Shown here piece after piece: positions 39,962 to 51,008 of a stretch of 64,000 bases of DNA. How positions within the stretch are numbered: position 1 is the first letter of the stretch; each line of letters starts with the position of its first letter. The translations under genes were made by a program, and so were the position numbers. Source of the stretch: Cladorrhinum sp. PSN259 (lineage: Eukaryota > Ascomycota > Sordariomycetes > Sordariales > Podosporaceae); NCBI GenBank assembly GCA_033725935.1, contig MU867104.1, forward strand, positions 186,001 to 250,000. The letters are read 5' to 3'. The notes under the pieces are model-generated. The model did no database searches and was not told the DNA's origin. It saw nothing but the letters and a program-made list of their open reading frames with translations.

Positions 39962-40960
39962 TTTGATGTGTGTTTATGCGAAACTAGTGATGAGAAGCTT
40001 TGCTGATGATTTCTCTGAATGACAGGATGGCATTCAAACTTCACGACCCCTCAGTACTTATATGCTTTCCCCAGATCACAACATCATATACCCGCTACCG
40101 AGTTGCGGGGTCCCGAGGGATGGCATAGCAACATGCCAGGATTGCGCGAACCTCCGTCGCCCCAATCAAGGAGCTTGCCGTTGATGCCGGCCTTCCATTG
40201 AAAAGCGGCAACCGTTCGCCGATCCGGGTATCTGGCAAACGCATGGAAGGACAGGGGAGAGAGCAAATCCGTTCCAAATGATAAGCCCCATCCCGCGCTC
40301 CATTACAAGTCACTACAAGTCACCGGCACCGTAAGCGGCAAACGATGTATTAGACGACTATCGTCAGAGGTGCGGATGAGGGCGCGTTGGACTGGTGGGA
40401 ATGGGGGATTGGGGTGATTATGCTAGACTTGGAGTGGATTGCGTGATCCGCATGCAAATCACGATTCTCATTGGGCCTAGTTAATCCTCTTTTAATGTAG
40501 GACCAAGACGAGCACGCCATTTTGGAGCATGTGGCTTATTTCACCTTGTTCTTTTTTGTATTCTTCTTATCTGTTATGTATCGGAAGCAAAAATAACAGC
40601 TGCAAGTAGCAGTGTAAGCCCGTGTCTGATGGACAGATGATTGACCATCACCGGCGGAAGGGACAAGGAGACCTTGGTTTGTCATCAAGTTCCGTCCCCT
40701 CACGCTGAGAATTTGTGGACTTTGAGGACTTGGTTGAAATGAAGTTGAGATATCAACAAACAAAAACGCCAATTGCGTGCTTCAAACAAGTGCGCACATA
40801 AATAGGTAGGGGCCGAGACATCAACAGCAGGCTATCTTCCTTCCATTCTTGTCCGTTTGCGAAAAGGTGCCGAACAACCTAACCTTTTGAGTACGCCTGG
40901 CAGAGTAGGTAACAAACAAGTATATGGCTATAAACTTGCCGTTTAATGCCTTTCGTAATG

Positions 40961-40992
<32 letters not shown>

Positions 40993-41623
40993 GCATGCAC
41001 TCTCCGTTGCGCATTATCCGTTGGAAATTTTGTCGACCCGTCCCCATGCATCCATCCATGCATCCATGCCAGAGCATGAAGAGGAGAAAGTGGCATGCAT
41101 GTTAGTTACATGTAAAGCCTGCACATGTGGTGAGAGAGAGAGAAAACCCTTGATTCACCCACTCACTGCCTCTGACTGTATTTTGAGCAAGGTAACTGTA
41201 CAGTACATACAACAATTTCAGTTTCGATACCAGCGGAGCACGTGCAGGCAAAGTTTTTACAAGAAGTCCGAGTCATGTAATAGTATCTCCTCATATTTTG
41301 TTTGAAATTCCTTTATTATGCTGAATGGGCAATCAGAAAAGGCATGTCAAGCCCTGCGCCTTAGGTGCTCAAGCATACAAGAGCATACTCGTCTACTCAG
41401 AGCATAGGGCCAAAGGTCGTAGATTTAATATGCCTGTTTCTCCATTAATGTTACGCTCAGCTGTGACAAGAGGCACTCTCACGAGTCACGGAGGGATCAG
41501 TCACCTCTGATCATTATTAATACCAGTCCTGAAAATCATACAAGCTATAAAAAAAAATATAAACACAAGACCAAAGGATATACCTGTACCAAAAATACCC
41601 CCCAACGCCCTACTGAATCCCAA
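39962..41623. other. Intergenic, microsatellite, no gene
   Basis: Contains the TauD-like promoter and the 3' flank of the PLD gene. A (CT)n-(AT)n microsatellite lies at about 40961-40992, followed by atgcatgca and a catccatgcatccatg repeat near 41045-41068. No ORF of interest. Confidence 0.6.
40961..40995. repeat. (CT)6-(AT)10 compound microsatellite
   Basis: Six CT units run directly into about ten AT units, then ATGCATGCA. Likely length-variable between strains. Confidence 0.85.
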
Positions 41624-44301
41624 TCATGTGTAGACGCTCTCAGTCCACGAATTCACCTGCAACCCCTTCTCGGCCATCTCTGCATCCTTCAAAAAGTCCA
41701 AAGGCATCCACACCAAATGTCCCTTGACCGTGTCCAGTTTTTCCCTCACCTCTTTAGGGTCCCTCATCCGATCAAAAATATGACCGGCCTTGACTCCCTT
41801 TGGTGGGAGGTATCCATTGTAATCATCCATTGTTTTGACTAGTAAAGATCAAAATTTCATTAGCTAATTCTCAGTATAAATTTGCGCTGCCGGTGAGACT
41901 TACCATGATCGTCTGGATCAGCATGGAAGAGTTGTCTAAACACCTGAGTGTTGGTGGAGGCGCGAGAAGTCCACATCTCCCACAATTCATCGCTCAAAGG
42001 ATCCTCAGTGAACTTCCAGGAATCATCCTGGTCCTGTACATTGTTTGGAGAGTCTTCCCCAGGCGGTTGAGAATTCGGGTCGTCGGTCCCGTCAACCCCC
42101 TGAGGAGGAAGAAGTCCAAGATGTTCTCTCCAGAGGTAACGTCTCAAGGTCGCCGCATGCCAGCCTGCTTCGAATGGCTGACCATTCATGGTCGACTGGA
42201 ACGTCTTTGTGTCTTCCATCACGATGCTCAACTCGCTGTCATGGTAACCCAGCTGGGACCGATCGTTGATATTGCTGGACCCACAGATGACGACCCGGTC
42301 ATCAGCAATGAGAATCTTGGCGTGGACGTAGAGCTCCTCTTGAATCCAGTGGTTGACCTCGTCCTCCTCCTCGCCGTCCCAAGGCACTTCTGAAAGAGAC
42401 CCTTGGCCGGCCATGGCATAGTGGGCAACGCTGACAGGCGACTTGATATCTTCACCTCCCTTTCTTGCTTCCTCGAAACGCCGCTTGACGTCCTCCTGCT
42501 TCAACTCATCGTCTGATTTGCGCCCTTCGTCAACGTTCTCCTGGAGCTCCCCGTTTGCCGTTCTGGCCTGCTTCTGCTGGTCGCGTTTTTTGCCCATGTG
42601 CTTATCACGGCCGCCTTCTTCATCCATGGTTCCGTGGATGCCCTCACCCATGACTTCCTCGGCCTCAGCTCGCTGAAGCTCCTGGTACTTGACGCCCGAC
42701 TCCTCCTCCTGCTTCTTGATCGCCGTTGTGCGGTTGAGGCGGTCGTACGACCGCAGATTGAAGAAGTAAATGTACTTTGTGGGATCTACGTCTTCCTTGC
42801 GTACCTGTTCGAATATGCTGTGCTCTCCCCGGCAGATTGATTTATACTGATAATCCATGATAGCGCGAGTACCAATTGCACCGTCCTCCCTGAGATCTCC
42901 AGCAAAACCAGGAACTGCAGGAATGATAATGATGACCCTGAACTTTCGTCCTTCCTTTGCGGCCCTCACGACCGCATCGACTACTGCACGCCCAATTTCA
43001 TTGTGAATGGGATTTTGCTGGTCCCCAGTAGCGGTGATAAAGAATTGATTTTCGATGTAGACATAATGCTGGGCGTTGCGGATCACCTCGATGTAGGCAT
43101 TCTGGATTGAATGGTCGGTAAGGATTCCAGACGACCAGTCGGTACTCGAGCGAACGATCTGGGCTTTGACAGTCCCTCGGCCGTCAAGATTCTTAGTCTC
43201 CAGGGGAGTCAATGGGTGAAGCGTGTATCCACCAACCGGATGCTTTGGCCGTTGGACTCCAACCAAATCTTCATCGTCACCTTGACGGCCCCGGAGCTCG
43301 AGCCACTCGTACCGTTCATCCCGCTTGTACTTGTCCCTCTTGACAAAGTTCCAGCGGAGAACAAAATGCTCGGCTATATCGTAGACACAAGGCCCAACTA
43401 CGCCCATGCTGACGTCGTGCCACGCCATTCTCCCAGAATCGGCCTTGCTGAGCTCGTTCTGCTTCCAGTCATCAACATTCTGGAAGTCCATGATGCGGTT
43501 GTTGTTGAAGTCCTGACCCGGCCAGATTTCATTCTTGACGCCCTCCGGGTGAAGGTCTGACAGCGCATGAGATTGGGTACACCATCTGCCAAAGCAGAGA
43601 TCCAATCCTCCAATAAAGGCCAACTCGTAGTCGACTACAATGAGCTTCTCGTGGTGAGCCCAGTAAAAGGTCATATCGGCGGCGTTTTCCAAAACGTTGT
43701 GGTCCGGGTGTCGCATAACCGTGATATTTCCGTAGCCCGGCGACCCCTCGGGACACAAAGCCTGCAGGGCGTGTTTTGTGTGGACCGAGTTACAGGTTAA
43801 TGCAGCCTCGACCTCGCGGTAGACAATGACGTAGATCTTGACTCCCGCCTCAGCGCGCCGCTTGAGAACCTGGTCAAGGCGCCATTCCTGGTTGTAGTAA
43901 GGAGGTCGTCGCAGGAACAGCTCCGGCGACAGCCACCAGTCGGCAATGTAAATGGTCTCTTTGGCCTTTTCGAGGGCTACAGATACTGCCCAGAAATAAT
44001 CGCGGCCGTCGACATACCACTTGATCAGGTTTCCGTCGCGCTCGGGGAAGAAGGACTGGAACCTGTGTGACTGGTTGATGTTGCTGCGCTTCTCGTCGCA
44101 GGCCTTCTCGTGTTCTTCATCGTGGCGATGGTCGGGATTGAACAAGTTTGTAAACTTTCCAATCTTGTGTTTCTTGTGGATGATGTTGACCTTGGTATCG
44201 TGGAGTGGGGAGCTGTCATGGAGCTTATCCTTGAGGGCGCGAAATGGGAGCTTCAGCTTCTCGCCGAGGCCCTCGGGGTGTCTGCCGTGAGTTTCGGCCA
44301 T
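41624..44301 (-). CDS. Phospholipase D
   Basis: Enzyme hydrolysing phosphatidylcholine-type lipids to phosphatidic acid. Exon 1 is 44301-41904 and exon 2 is 41838-41624, giving 870 aa. The 65-nt intron has GTAAGT and CTAG. Start MAETHGRHPEG at 44301. Both catalytic HKD motifs are intact: His217, Lys219 and Asp224 (WAHHEKLIVVD, then GGLDLCFGRW) and His660, Lys662 and Asp667 (YVHAKILIADD, then CGSSNIND). The PLD-typical IENQFF is at about 416-421. A charged, probably disordered insert (about 530-620) separates the two halves. There is no room for the N-terminal PX and PH domains of SPO14, so this is a shorter fungal class, perhaps soluble or peripherally bound. It is divergent from het-c, another lipid-binding gene, across 0.9 kb. 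Confidence 0.93.
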
Positions 44302-45207
44302 GGTGACGCCGGATGGAAGAGTTCTTTTTGGCAAGAAAAAAGAGTGATGATTCAGAGATAGGCGTCGGTGGCTATTTGACAGACATATAATAATGGTGTC
44401 CCTGCTGTGCCGAGTTCCGTATTGGCCATAGGTAAACAAGGAACGGAGAGAAAATGAAATCTCGTCATTCGCCTGTTTTGCCAGGCCCAGATAATGAAGG
44501 ATGCATCAGTTGTCCGTCCTCCGGGATTTAGACTCCAGTCCGGACAATGCGTAGACCCGTATTGATGCGAACAGGTGTTTGCCTGCCACAGCTGGGGGAC
44601 GAAACATAAACTGGGTATGACGTCATATGCGCTTTGGAATGCTTGAAGCGCTGTGGTTTCCGGAGGGCTCGCACAGGGGTTTAAGATGGAAATATTCCAA
44701 GCCAACCGTCTTTTTCGGGCACTCTGAGCTTGCTTCTTTGCCTTTTGATTCATACCTTATTACAGGATATCATGCACACAGACACACTACTTGGGGTGCA
44801 TTTTTTGTAGGAGACTACAAAGGAAGTTCTTTGGATGGGGCCTGATCGATCAACTTGCAGCATGCATTAATGGAGCAGCTAGGAACGGTTAAAGACGATC
44901 ATGGAGATGATCATGGGTCTGGTTTCACATCACAGTCAATCTCCAACACGTGATTCTGAACCTGGGTCTGGAAGCCCAAGCACGCACTTCCAAGGTTTGT
45001 GGATGCGATGCGGGGGCGGGGTAGGTCGGAGGAGGTCTGGGACGATGGGACGATGGGGCGGGGACCAGCGGCTAGCGCCCCTGATTAGGGGTCATTGGGC
45101 TTGATCCACCAAATTGACTGCGTGACTGCCTCCGGTTTCCATCAACCCGTTTCCCAACACCATCTTTCTTAGCTCTTCCTTGCAAACCATCACCCACAAA
45201 CTACATC
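44302..45207. other. Divergent promoter region of PLD and het-c
   Basis: Holds a perfect CRE palindrome at 44616-44627 and otherwise no recognised feature. G-rich repeats of ggggacgatgg type lie around 45040-45065. Confidence 0.5.
44616..44627. promoter_or_regulatory. CRE-like palindrome TATGACGTCATA
   Basis: Perfect 12-bp palindrome with a TGACGTCA core, the binding site of ATF/CREB-type bZIP factors. It is 315 bp upstream of the PLD start and 580 bp upstream of het-c. Confidence 0.45.
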
Positions 45208-45895
45208 ATGGCGGCTATTGCTCAGATTCCCGCTGGAGGCACCTACCTCGACACCTTCAAGAGGTCCTTCACCGATGTGCCAATTGACGCCGCCAAGGAC
45301 AATGCCATCTCCACGACCGAGTTCCTCGAGGCCGCCGAGTCCCTAGTTACCATCTTCGATGCCCTCGGCTCCGTCGCCTTCTCCCCCGTCAAGAGTGACT
45401 TGCTTGGTAATGTTCAGAAACTCCGCGCCCGTCAGCTCGCCGCTCCCCTCGAATCCGAAAACGTGCAGGATCTTGTGAGAAACGAGCTCAAGTCCAAGAG
45501 CCACAAGGCAACGGAGGGGTTGGTCTGGCTGGTCAGGTAAGTGGCGGAAACGCCAGCTCACGAGATGGCATGGAATGCTAACGGGCACATGGTGTTTTAA
45601 CAGAGGACTCGAATTCACATGCCTTGCCTTGACCAAAAACGTCGCCAGCACCGAAGAACTCTCCGACTCCTTCCGCGGGTCCTACAGCGCCACTCTCAAG
45701 CCCCACCACAGCTTCCTGATCAAGCCCATCTTCAGCGCCGCCATGGGTGCTTGTCCCTACCGCAAGGATTTCTACGCCAAGCTTGGTGATGATGAGACCA
45801 AGGTCCAGGCGGAGCTCAAGGAGTACCTCGCTGCCCTTGAGAACATTGTCAACATTCTCAAGACTTTCCTCGACAGCAAGGATGCCAAGTGGTAA
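45208..45895 (+). CDS. het-c: HET-C2-like glycolipid transfer protein
   Basis: Cytosolic GLTP-fold protein moving glycosphingolipids between membranes; its Podospora counterpart controls heterokaryon incompatibility with het-d/het-e. Exon 1 is 45208-45536 and exon 2 is 45604-45895, giving 206 aa. The 67-nt intron has GTAAGT and ACAG. Glycolipid-binding residues line up with a constant offset of two from those described for HET-C2: Asp64, Asn68, Lys71 (SDLLGNVQKL), Trp107 (GLVWLVRG) and His145 (LKPHHSF). Further family signatures are DALGSVAFSPVKSD and SAAMGACPYRKDFYAKLGDD. The gene appears complete. Whether this allele takes part in incompatibility cannot be read from one genome. Confidence 0.95.
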
Positions 45896-47198
45896 ACAAC
45901 GAACGTGTACGAGAGAGGGAGCACCACGCACAATAATTACCCCAAAATTAGGATTATCACGGCTGAAAGGGGGTCACAACATGTACACAAAAGGTTCTGC
46001 AGCGGCTGGGTGCTGAGACAGGCGGGCACCGTCACTTTTGAGTCTATGTTTGTTTGCCTTTTGCAGGCGAACGAATTTCGGCGCTCCGGCTTCAGCCTCT
46101 AGTCTTTGGCAACGAAAATCTATGGCGAGTTTGGCAATTTTGGAATAAATTTTACCGTATTAAAATCTGTACTTCTCCGGCTGCACGAAGCCTTCCCATA
46201 CAGCTGTGCTTCTTCAGAAAAATCATCTGACAGGTCAGGTTGGCAAGCGTTGTTTAGGAATCCCCTGTATCTGAAGCGTCTCCAATGTCTTGGCGAACGT
46301 CATTGCATTAATTACAGAGCTGAGAAGTCAAGATGTGCTCGACCGACTGCTGAATAAGAAGATCAAAACTTTTATGCCCCGGTTACACTGCTTCGGCGGT
46401 CAAGCCGAGATAATGGCGTTTACCGTTTCTCGGGGTCCGCGTTTTCACTAGTTAATTTCGTATGATGATGATCACGACAGGTTCTCTCAATCTACTGCCC
46501 AATGCAACACTTGCAATAAACCCGTAGGACGTGTCATGAATCCGCAGGGCTGTTGGTGATTTACTTGGTGATGAGACATGCCACTTCAACCGGGTCACTG
46601 CAGGCCGAAAAACTGGACTTGTGGTAAAGATGGACGTAAAAGGTGATTTGTGGGGGTGAAGCAAGCAGGCCGGTGGCGAGTGCTCGTGCCGAATAAACTG
46701 GTCGTGGAAGGCGGCCGGGAGGGTGCCTCTCTTATGCAGAGATTCAGCGAGGAGCAATCGCAGGGGAGTTTTGGGTTTTAAATTGCGGGTGCGTTTGATA
46801 GATGCATGTGTCCCCCCCAAAGGACCAGAGGGAGCCTAGAAATCCTAGACTTGTTTTGGCATATACCTACAAGCTGCTCAACCCAGCTCGTATTCCCAGA
46901 GGAGTGCTCACGGGACACAAAGACGGGAGAGGGGAAAAAGAGAATAGCAAGCAGGAAAACGAAATTCCATCATCCCTCTCCATTCATCGGCCGACCCCCA
47001 GGAGGCTGGAGGTCCCCCAATAACCCCGCCATCCCCCAGCCCGAGCGTCGTGCTTACATACCTACCCTACCTATTCGACGCTAGAACCCCCCCCCCCCCG
47101 GTCTCCCGCATCGTCCGCCGGGCATCTCCAGCTTTCCAGGTTTCCAACCTCTTCGCCCGTCGTCGCCTGCTTCAAGGCTTCCCGTCCCCCACCATCAA
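45896..47198. other. Intergenic, 1.3 kb
   Basis: Tandem spacer between het-c and the ankyrin gene. A C13 run lies at 47087-47099, about 100 bp before the next start, inside a C-rich probable leader. No gene recognised. Confidence 0.5.
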
Positions 47199-50024
47199 AT
47201 GCCAGGAACCTTTGACGGGATGGCCTCGGGGCCACAGAGAAAGGCTCTCAAGTCTGCGAGACCTCCCGCATCGTGTTCCAAATGCATCAAACACAACCCC
47301 GTCGTCGCCGCCAAACACCAGTCCGACGGGAAGAAGATGGCCAAGAAGACGCAGAAGGCAGTATCGCATCCGACCCCGATCCTTCTTCTCCCGCCCGAGA
47401 TCCTCTTTTTGGTCATCGAACTCCTCGAACTCCCGGACCAGAACGCTCTGAATCGCACAAACCAGTGGTTCTACTCGGTCATCAATCCCATCATCTATTA
47501 CCAAAATGTCCGCCGCAACCAGGCATCGTGTATGTACTGGGCGGCTGAGCATGGTCAACTGGGCACTCTCAAGCACGTCCTCGGAGCCGGCGCCAACCTC
47601 GACTTGGCAGCGTCCTTGGTCACAGTCAAGAGCTTGACCGACTCTGATATCGACTCCCAAGATGGCGATGACGACAATGCCAACACTATAACTACCAATC
47701 CCAACGGCCCCACTAACAACGCCAACCCGGCCCCTGCCGTTGCGGCTGCCCCCGTTGTGACTCCCACCACCGGCGCTGCTCCCCAAGTCCCCCGGGACCA
47801 CCACGAGGCTACCACGGCCGAAATGCTACCGTTTGCCACTCCTCTGCACCTGGCAGCTAAGCATGGCCACAGTGAGGTGGTGGCCTGGCTCCTCGACAAT
47901 GGCGTCGACATCAACGCCCCCTCGTATCGGCTGTGTGACTGTCAAGCCATGAAGTTTGAGCGGAGCCCTCTGAGACGACCCAACGAATACCCACGGTGGC
48001 GCCCATTGCATACCGCCATATGCTCCGGGGAGCGCGCCATCGCCGAGCTTCTGATTCACCGTGGAGCATCGCTTAGTCTCGACGCGACACCCGGTCACGG
48101 TGTCACTGCCCTGCACGCGGCCGCCGCCCACGGCATGGTCCCCCTCATCAAGCTGCTGGCGCTTGAGGATGTTGATCTCGATATCAACCAGCGGGATGGG
48201 TTCGACAATACGGCGCTGCATTACGTTTCTGAACTCTACAGTCCTCGCGACTCGGCCGAAATCCGAGACGTCATCACTAAGCTGCTCGCTCTGGGCGCGG
48301 ACCTCGAGGCTCACAACGAGCGAGGCCACACGCCTCTGCTCAATGCCTGCTTCAGGGGCAACTTTGCTGTCGCCCACAGGCTGGTGAGCATTGGCGCGAA
48401 TCCCGAGCCACATCGCAACGTTCGCAAGTTTAGGGACATCCGCCCCCTGTACTTTTGTACCCTTCCACGCCACGAGTTCTTCGAGGTTGACCAAGCACCC
48501 GTCAAGCATGATGAATTTGAAGGGAATCGACTAGCTCTCATCAGGGCCCTAGCTGAGAGCGGCGCGCGGGTGGACGCTCGCTATGATAAGCGTGGGCACC
48601 GAGACGCAACGGGCTTGATGTTTGCTTGCGAGTTGGCAGAGCCAAGGGCCATTTCTGCTTTCCTCCAGTGCGGAGCAAATCCAAATGTCCAAGACAGAAG
48701 TGGAAGGACACCGCTCTATTACGCTTGCTCGGTTCGGGTCGATCATCGTGGGGAGGTACCCCAGATAGCCTGCGCTCTGCTTCACGCCGGGGCGCGGATG
48801 GACTTGGAGGAGGAGCCAAACTGCAGCCCCTTGGATTGGGCGGTGATGCAAGTGAGGTGGACCGAGGACAAGATACTCCATTATATGCTCAAGTTCGCGA
48901 CTCACGTCAACGTGACCGAGCTGAAGCTCAAGGCGGCCATGCGGAAGTGTTCGTCCAGCGGGAACCACAAGGCCCTAAAGTTGCTCATGCACTTTACTCA
49001 AAAGTATTACGACATCACCGACGAGGATCTCAAGGACTACTTGAATCTGATCATGGGGCAGAGCGATCCCTGGAACCAGGTCGAGACGTTTGAGGCAGTA
49101 CTGGATTTCGGGAGACAAGTATATTCCAACGAAATGCTTCTTTTCATGGCTATTCAACGAAAGAACCGAGATCTCTGTCTTGCCTTGCTGCAAAAGCGCT
49201 TCGTTTCGGTCAGTGAGCCCAGGTTTCAGTGCAACCAGACATTCTTACACCTGGTGAGCCAGTGGGGCGATGGTGAGATTGTGAGGGAGTTGCTTCAAAG
49301 GGGCGCCGATGTCAACGTTTTCGACGCCGAGCTGAGAACTCCGCTGTCCATTGCCGTGGCGGACAACCACTTCGACGTTGCCGTGGCTCTGATGAAGGAG
49401 GTTGCCGATCCTCACCTCCGACCGTCTGACGACTTGCTCAAGGAAATGTATAATGGAGAGGACGACGAGGAGGAAGACCCAGAGCAGTGGAGGTATATGA
49501 AACGCAACTACCTGACGGCTTTCGATCTCGCCATCAGGGACAGCAGGGAATGCATTCTTGGTGCAATGCTGATGCGTTTCACTCTCCCCGAGATTCCAGC
49601 CAAAGGCATCAAGCACAGCTACCTGTATCGGGCCTGCATCAACCCAAATACCAAGATCTTGGAGTCCATCGTGCTGAGGGAGATTGACGAGGCTGCTGCT
49701 GCCCGCTGCCTGTGGCTCATCCTACGCGATATATGGGCAAAGCGGACACCACGAGAGCTCTCTTTCAATCACTTAGAGACAGCCAAGATTCTCATTGACA
49801 AGATCGAGGATCTCACGAATCCAGTCTGGGCCCTCATCGCCGAGGTTTCCTGTTACGACGGCCCTGACCAAGAGCAACTCGCAATTCGAGAGATGCTCAT
49901 GAGTGAGCTACGGATCGATATCGCCAGTGGATCGTTGGAGCCGCATCTGTCGGTGATGTTGGTTCAAAGGCCCGGGGAATGGAGATCTGCGGACGGAGAG
50001 TGGAGAGGTATGGACCTGGACTGA
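47199..50024 (+). CDS. F-box-like ankyrin-repeat protein
   Basis: Single exon, 941 aa from ATG 47199 (a second ATG at 47220 is equally usable). Residues about 60-100 (ILLLPPEILFLVIELLELPD, then NRTNQWFYSVINPIIYYQNV) form an F-box-like motif that would recruit SKP1 to an SCF ubiquitin ligase. Ankyrin repeats begin at about 111 (WAAEHGQLGTLKHVLGAGA) and recur with HLAAKHGHSEVVAWLLDNGVDIN, HTAICSGERAIAELLIHRGA, ALHAAAAHGMVPLIKLL, HTPLLNACFRGNFAVAHRLV and others to about residue 760. A low-complexity Asn/Thr/Pro/Ala linker interrupts the repeats near 155-205. The C-terminal 180 residues lack clear repeats. Such F-box/ankyrin proteins are numerous in fungi and usually of unknown target. Confidence 0.85.
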   Translation: MPGTFDGMASGPQRKALKSARPPASCSKCIKHNPVVAAKHQSDGKKMAKKTQKAVSHPTPILLLPPEILFLVIELLELPDQNALNRTNQWFYSVINPIIYYQNVRRNQASCMYWAAEHGQLGTLKHVLGAGANLDLAASLVTVKSLTDSDIDSQDGDDDNANTITTNPNGPTNNANPAPAVAAAPVVTPTTGAAPQVPRDHHEATTAEMLPFATPLHLAAKHGHSEVVAWLLDNGVDINAPSYRLCDCQAMKFERSPLRRPNEYPRWRPLHTAICSGERAIAELLIHRGASLSLDATPGHGVTALHAAAAHGMVPLIKLLALEDVDLDINQRDGFDNTALHYVSELYSPRDSAEIRDVITKLLALGADLEAHNERGHTPLLNACFRGNFAVAHRLVSIGANPEPHRNVRKFRDIRPLYFCTLPRHEFFEVDQAPVKHDEFEGNRLALIRALAESGARVDARYDKRGHRDATGLMFACELAEPRAISAFLQCGANPNVQDRSGRTPLYYACSVRVDHRGEVPQIACALLHAGARMDLEEEPNCSPLDWAVMQVRWTEDKILHYMLKFATHVNVTELKLKAAMRKCSSSGNHKALKLLMHFTQKYYDITDEDLKDYLNLIMGQSDPWNQVETFEAVLDFGRQVYSNEMLLFMAIQRKNRDLCLALLQKRFVSVSEPRFQCNQTFLHLVSQWGDGEIVRELLQRGADVNVFDAELRTPLSIAVADNHFDVAVALMKEVADPHLRPSDDLLKEMYNGEDDEEEDPEQWRYMKRNYLTAFDLAIRDSRECILGAMLMRFTLPEIPAKGIKHSYLYRACINPNTKILESIVLREIDEAAAARCLWLILRDIWAKRTPRELSFNHLETAKILIDKIEDLTNPVWALIAEVSCYDGPDQEQLAIREMLMSELRIDIASGSLEPHLSVMLVQRPGEWRSADGEWRGMDLD

Positions 50025-51008
50025 ACAATGGCATCAACAACCAGTAAATAGGTATATATTGCTGGTGCTTTTCTTTTTTTCTATTTTTAGGCTTTTTACG
50101 AGGAGGATGTGGCGAATGACTTTTGCACGAATCTTTTTCTTTTCACAATCAGGATGGGCCATTTTCAAGGAAAGAAGAATGGATTGGGATTTTTTTGGGG
50201 GAGGCGGAATTATATGGGGATATCTCAGGGTCCTCACTTTGGCCGGAGGATATTATACGGGACCGTAGCCACCTACACTGTGGTAATAAGCTGGTTGCTA
50301 TGTTGCTAATGAACTCACGATGAATCATGATTTCTACTCAAAGAGTCGTTTGATTTCGAAGAGTTTCTTCTCTAGTCTAGACAGGAAATTAACGCACGCT
50401 TTGATCTATCTATACGCTCCGCGATACGCACTTTTGCCCTGTGATATAGGCGAATTTTCCAGGGTCCGCAGTGATCCTCGTCCCGATCCTCCCTCAATCC
50501 CCCCCAATGGAATGGGATGCATGGGGGTTATCCAATCAGCGGCCAGCAAGCGTTGCAGAGCATCCGAAAGGTTACACGTCAACACGCTCTCACATGCCCA
50601 CATGCCACATGCCTCCCGGATGCAACAACATTCTGGTCAGACAACCAAGAGAAATTGAGCACTCACACTGCCGTGACTGTTCAACACGCAATAATTCAAT
50701 ATGCATGTTGCTGATCTCAGAAGCTCGTAGCTCGTAACCCGTAAGTACGCGGATACTAGTAAGCTGACAAATCTCCGCTATCGACATACTCGTAAATGCA
50801 ATCATGATGGGCCAAGACAAGAAGGAGGCCACGAAGCAACGCATCCCCTTGTCTAGTGAAACCCGAAAACCAATAGCGGCTGGAGATCTCGGAGCAAAGT
50901 CATTGGCGCTTGGAGGTACCTTTGTATATGTATAAATATATATATATATACATATAGGAGTACCCACGACATCCCGCATTTGTTGCCAAACTTTTTGAAT
51001 TATTATTT
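50025..51008. other. Intergenic, 1 kb
   Basis: Tandem spacer. A TA-rich block at 50924-50957 (tatatgtataaatatatata...) lies 50-85 bp before the monooxygenase start and probably includes its TATA element. Short frames at 50059-50737 are unrecognised. Confidence 0.5.
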
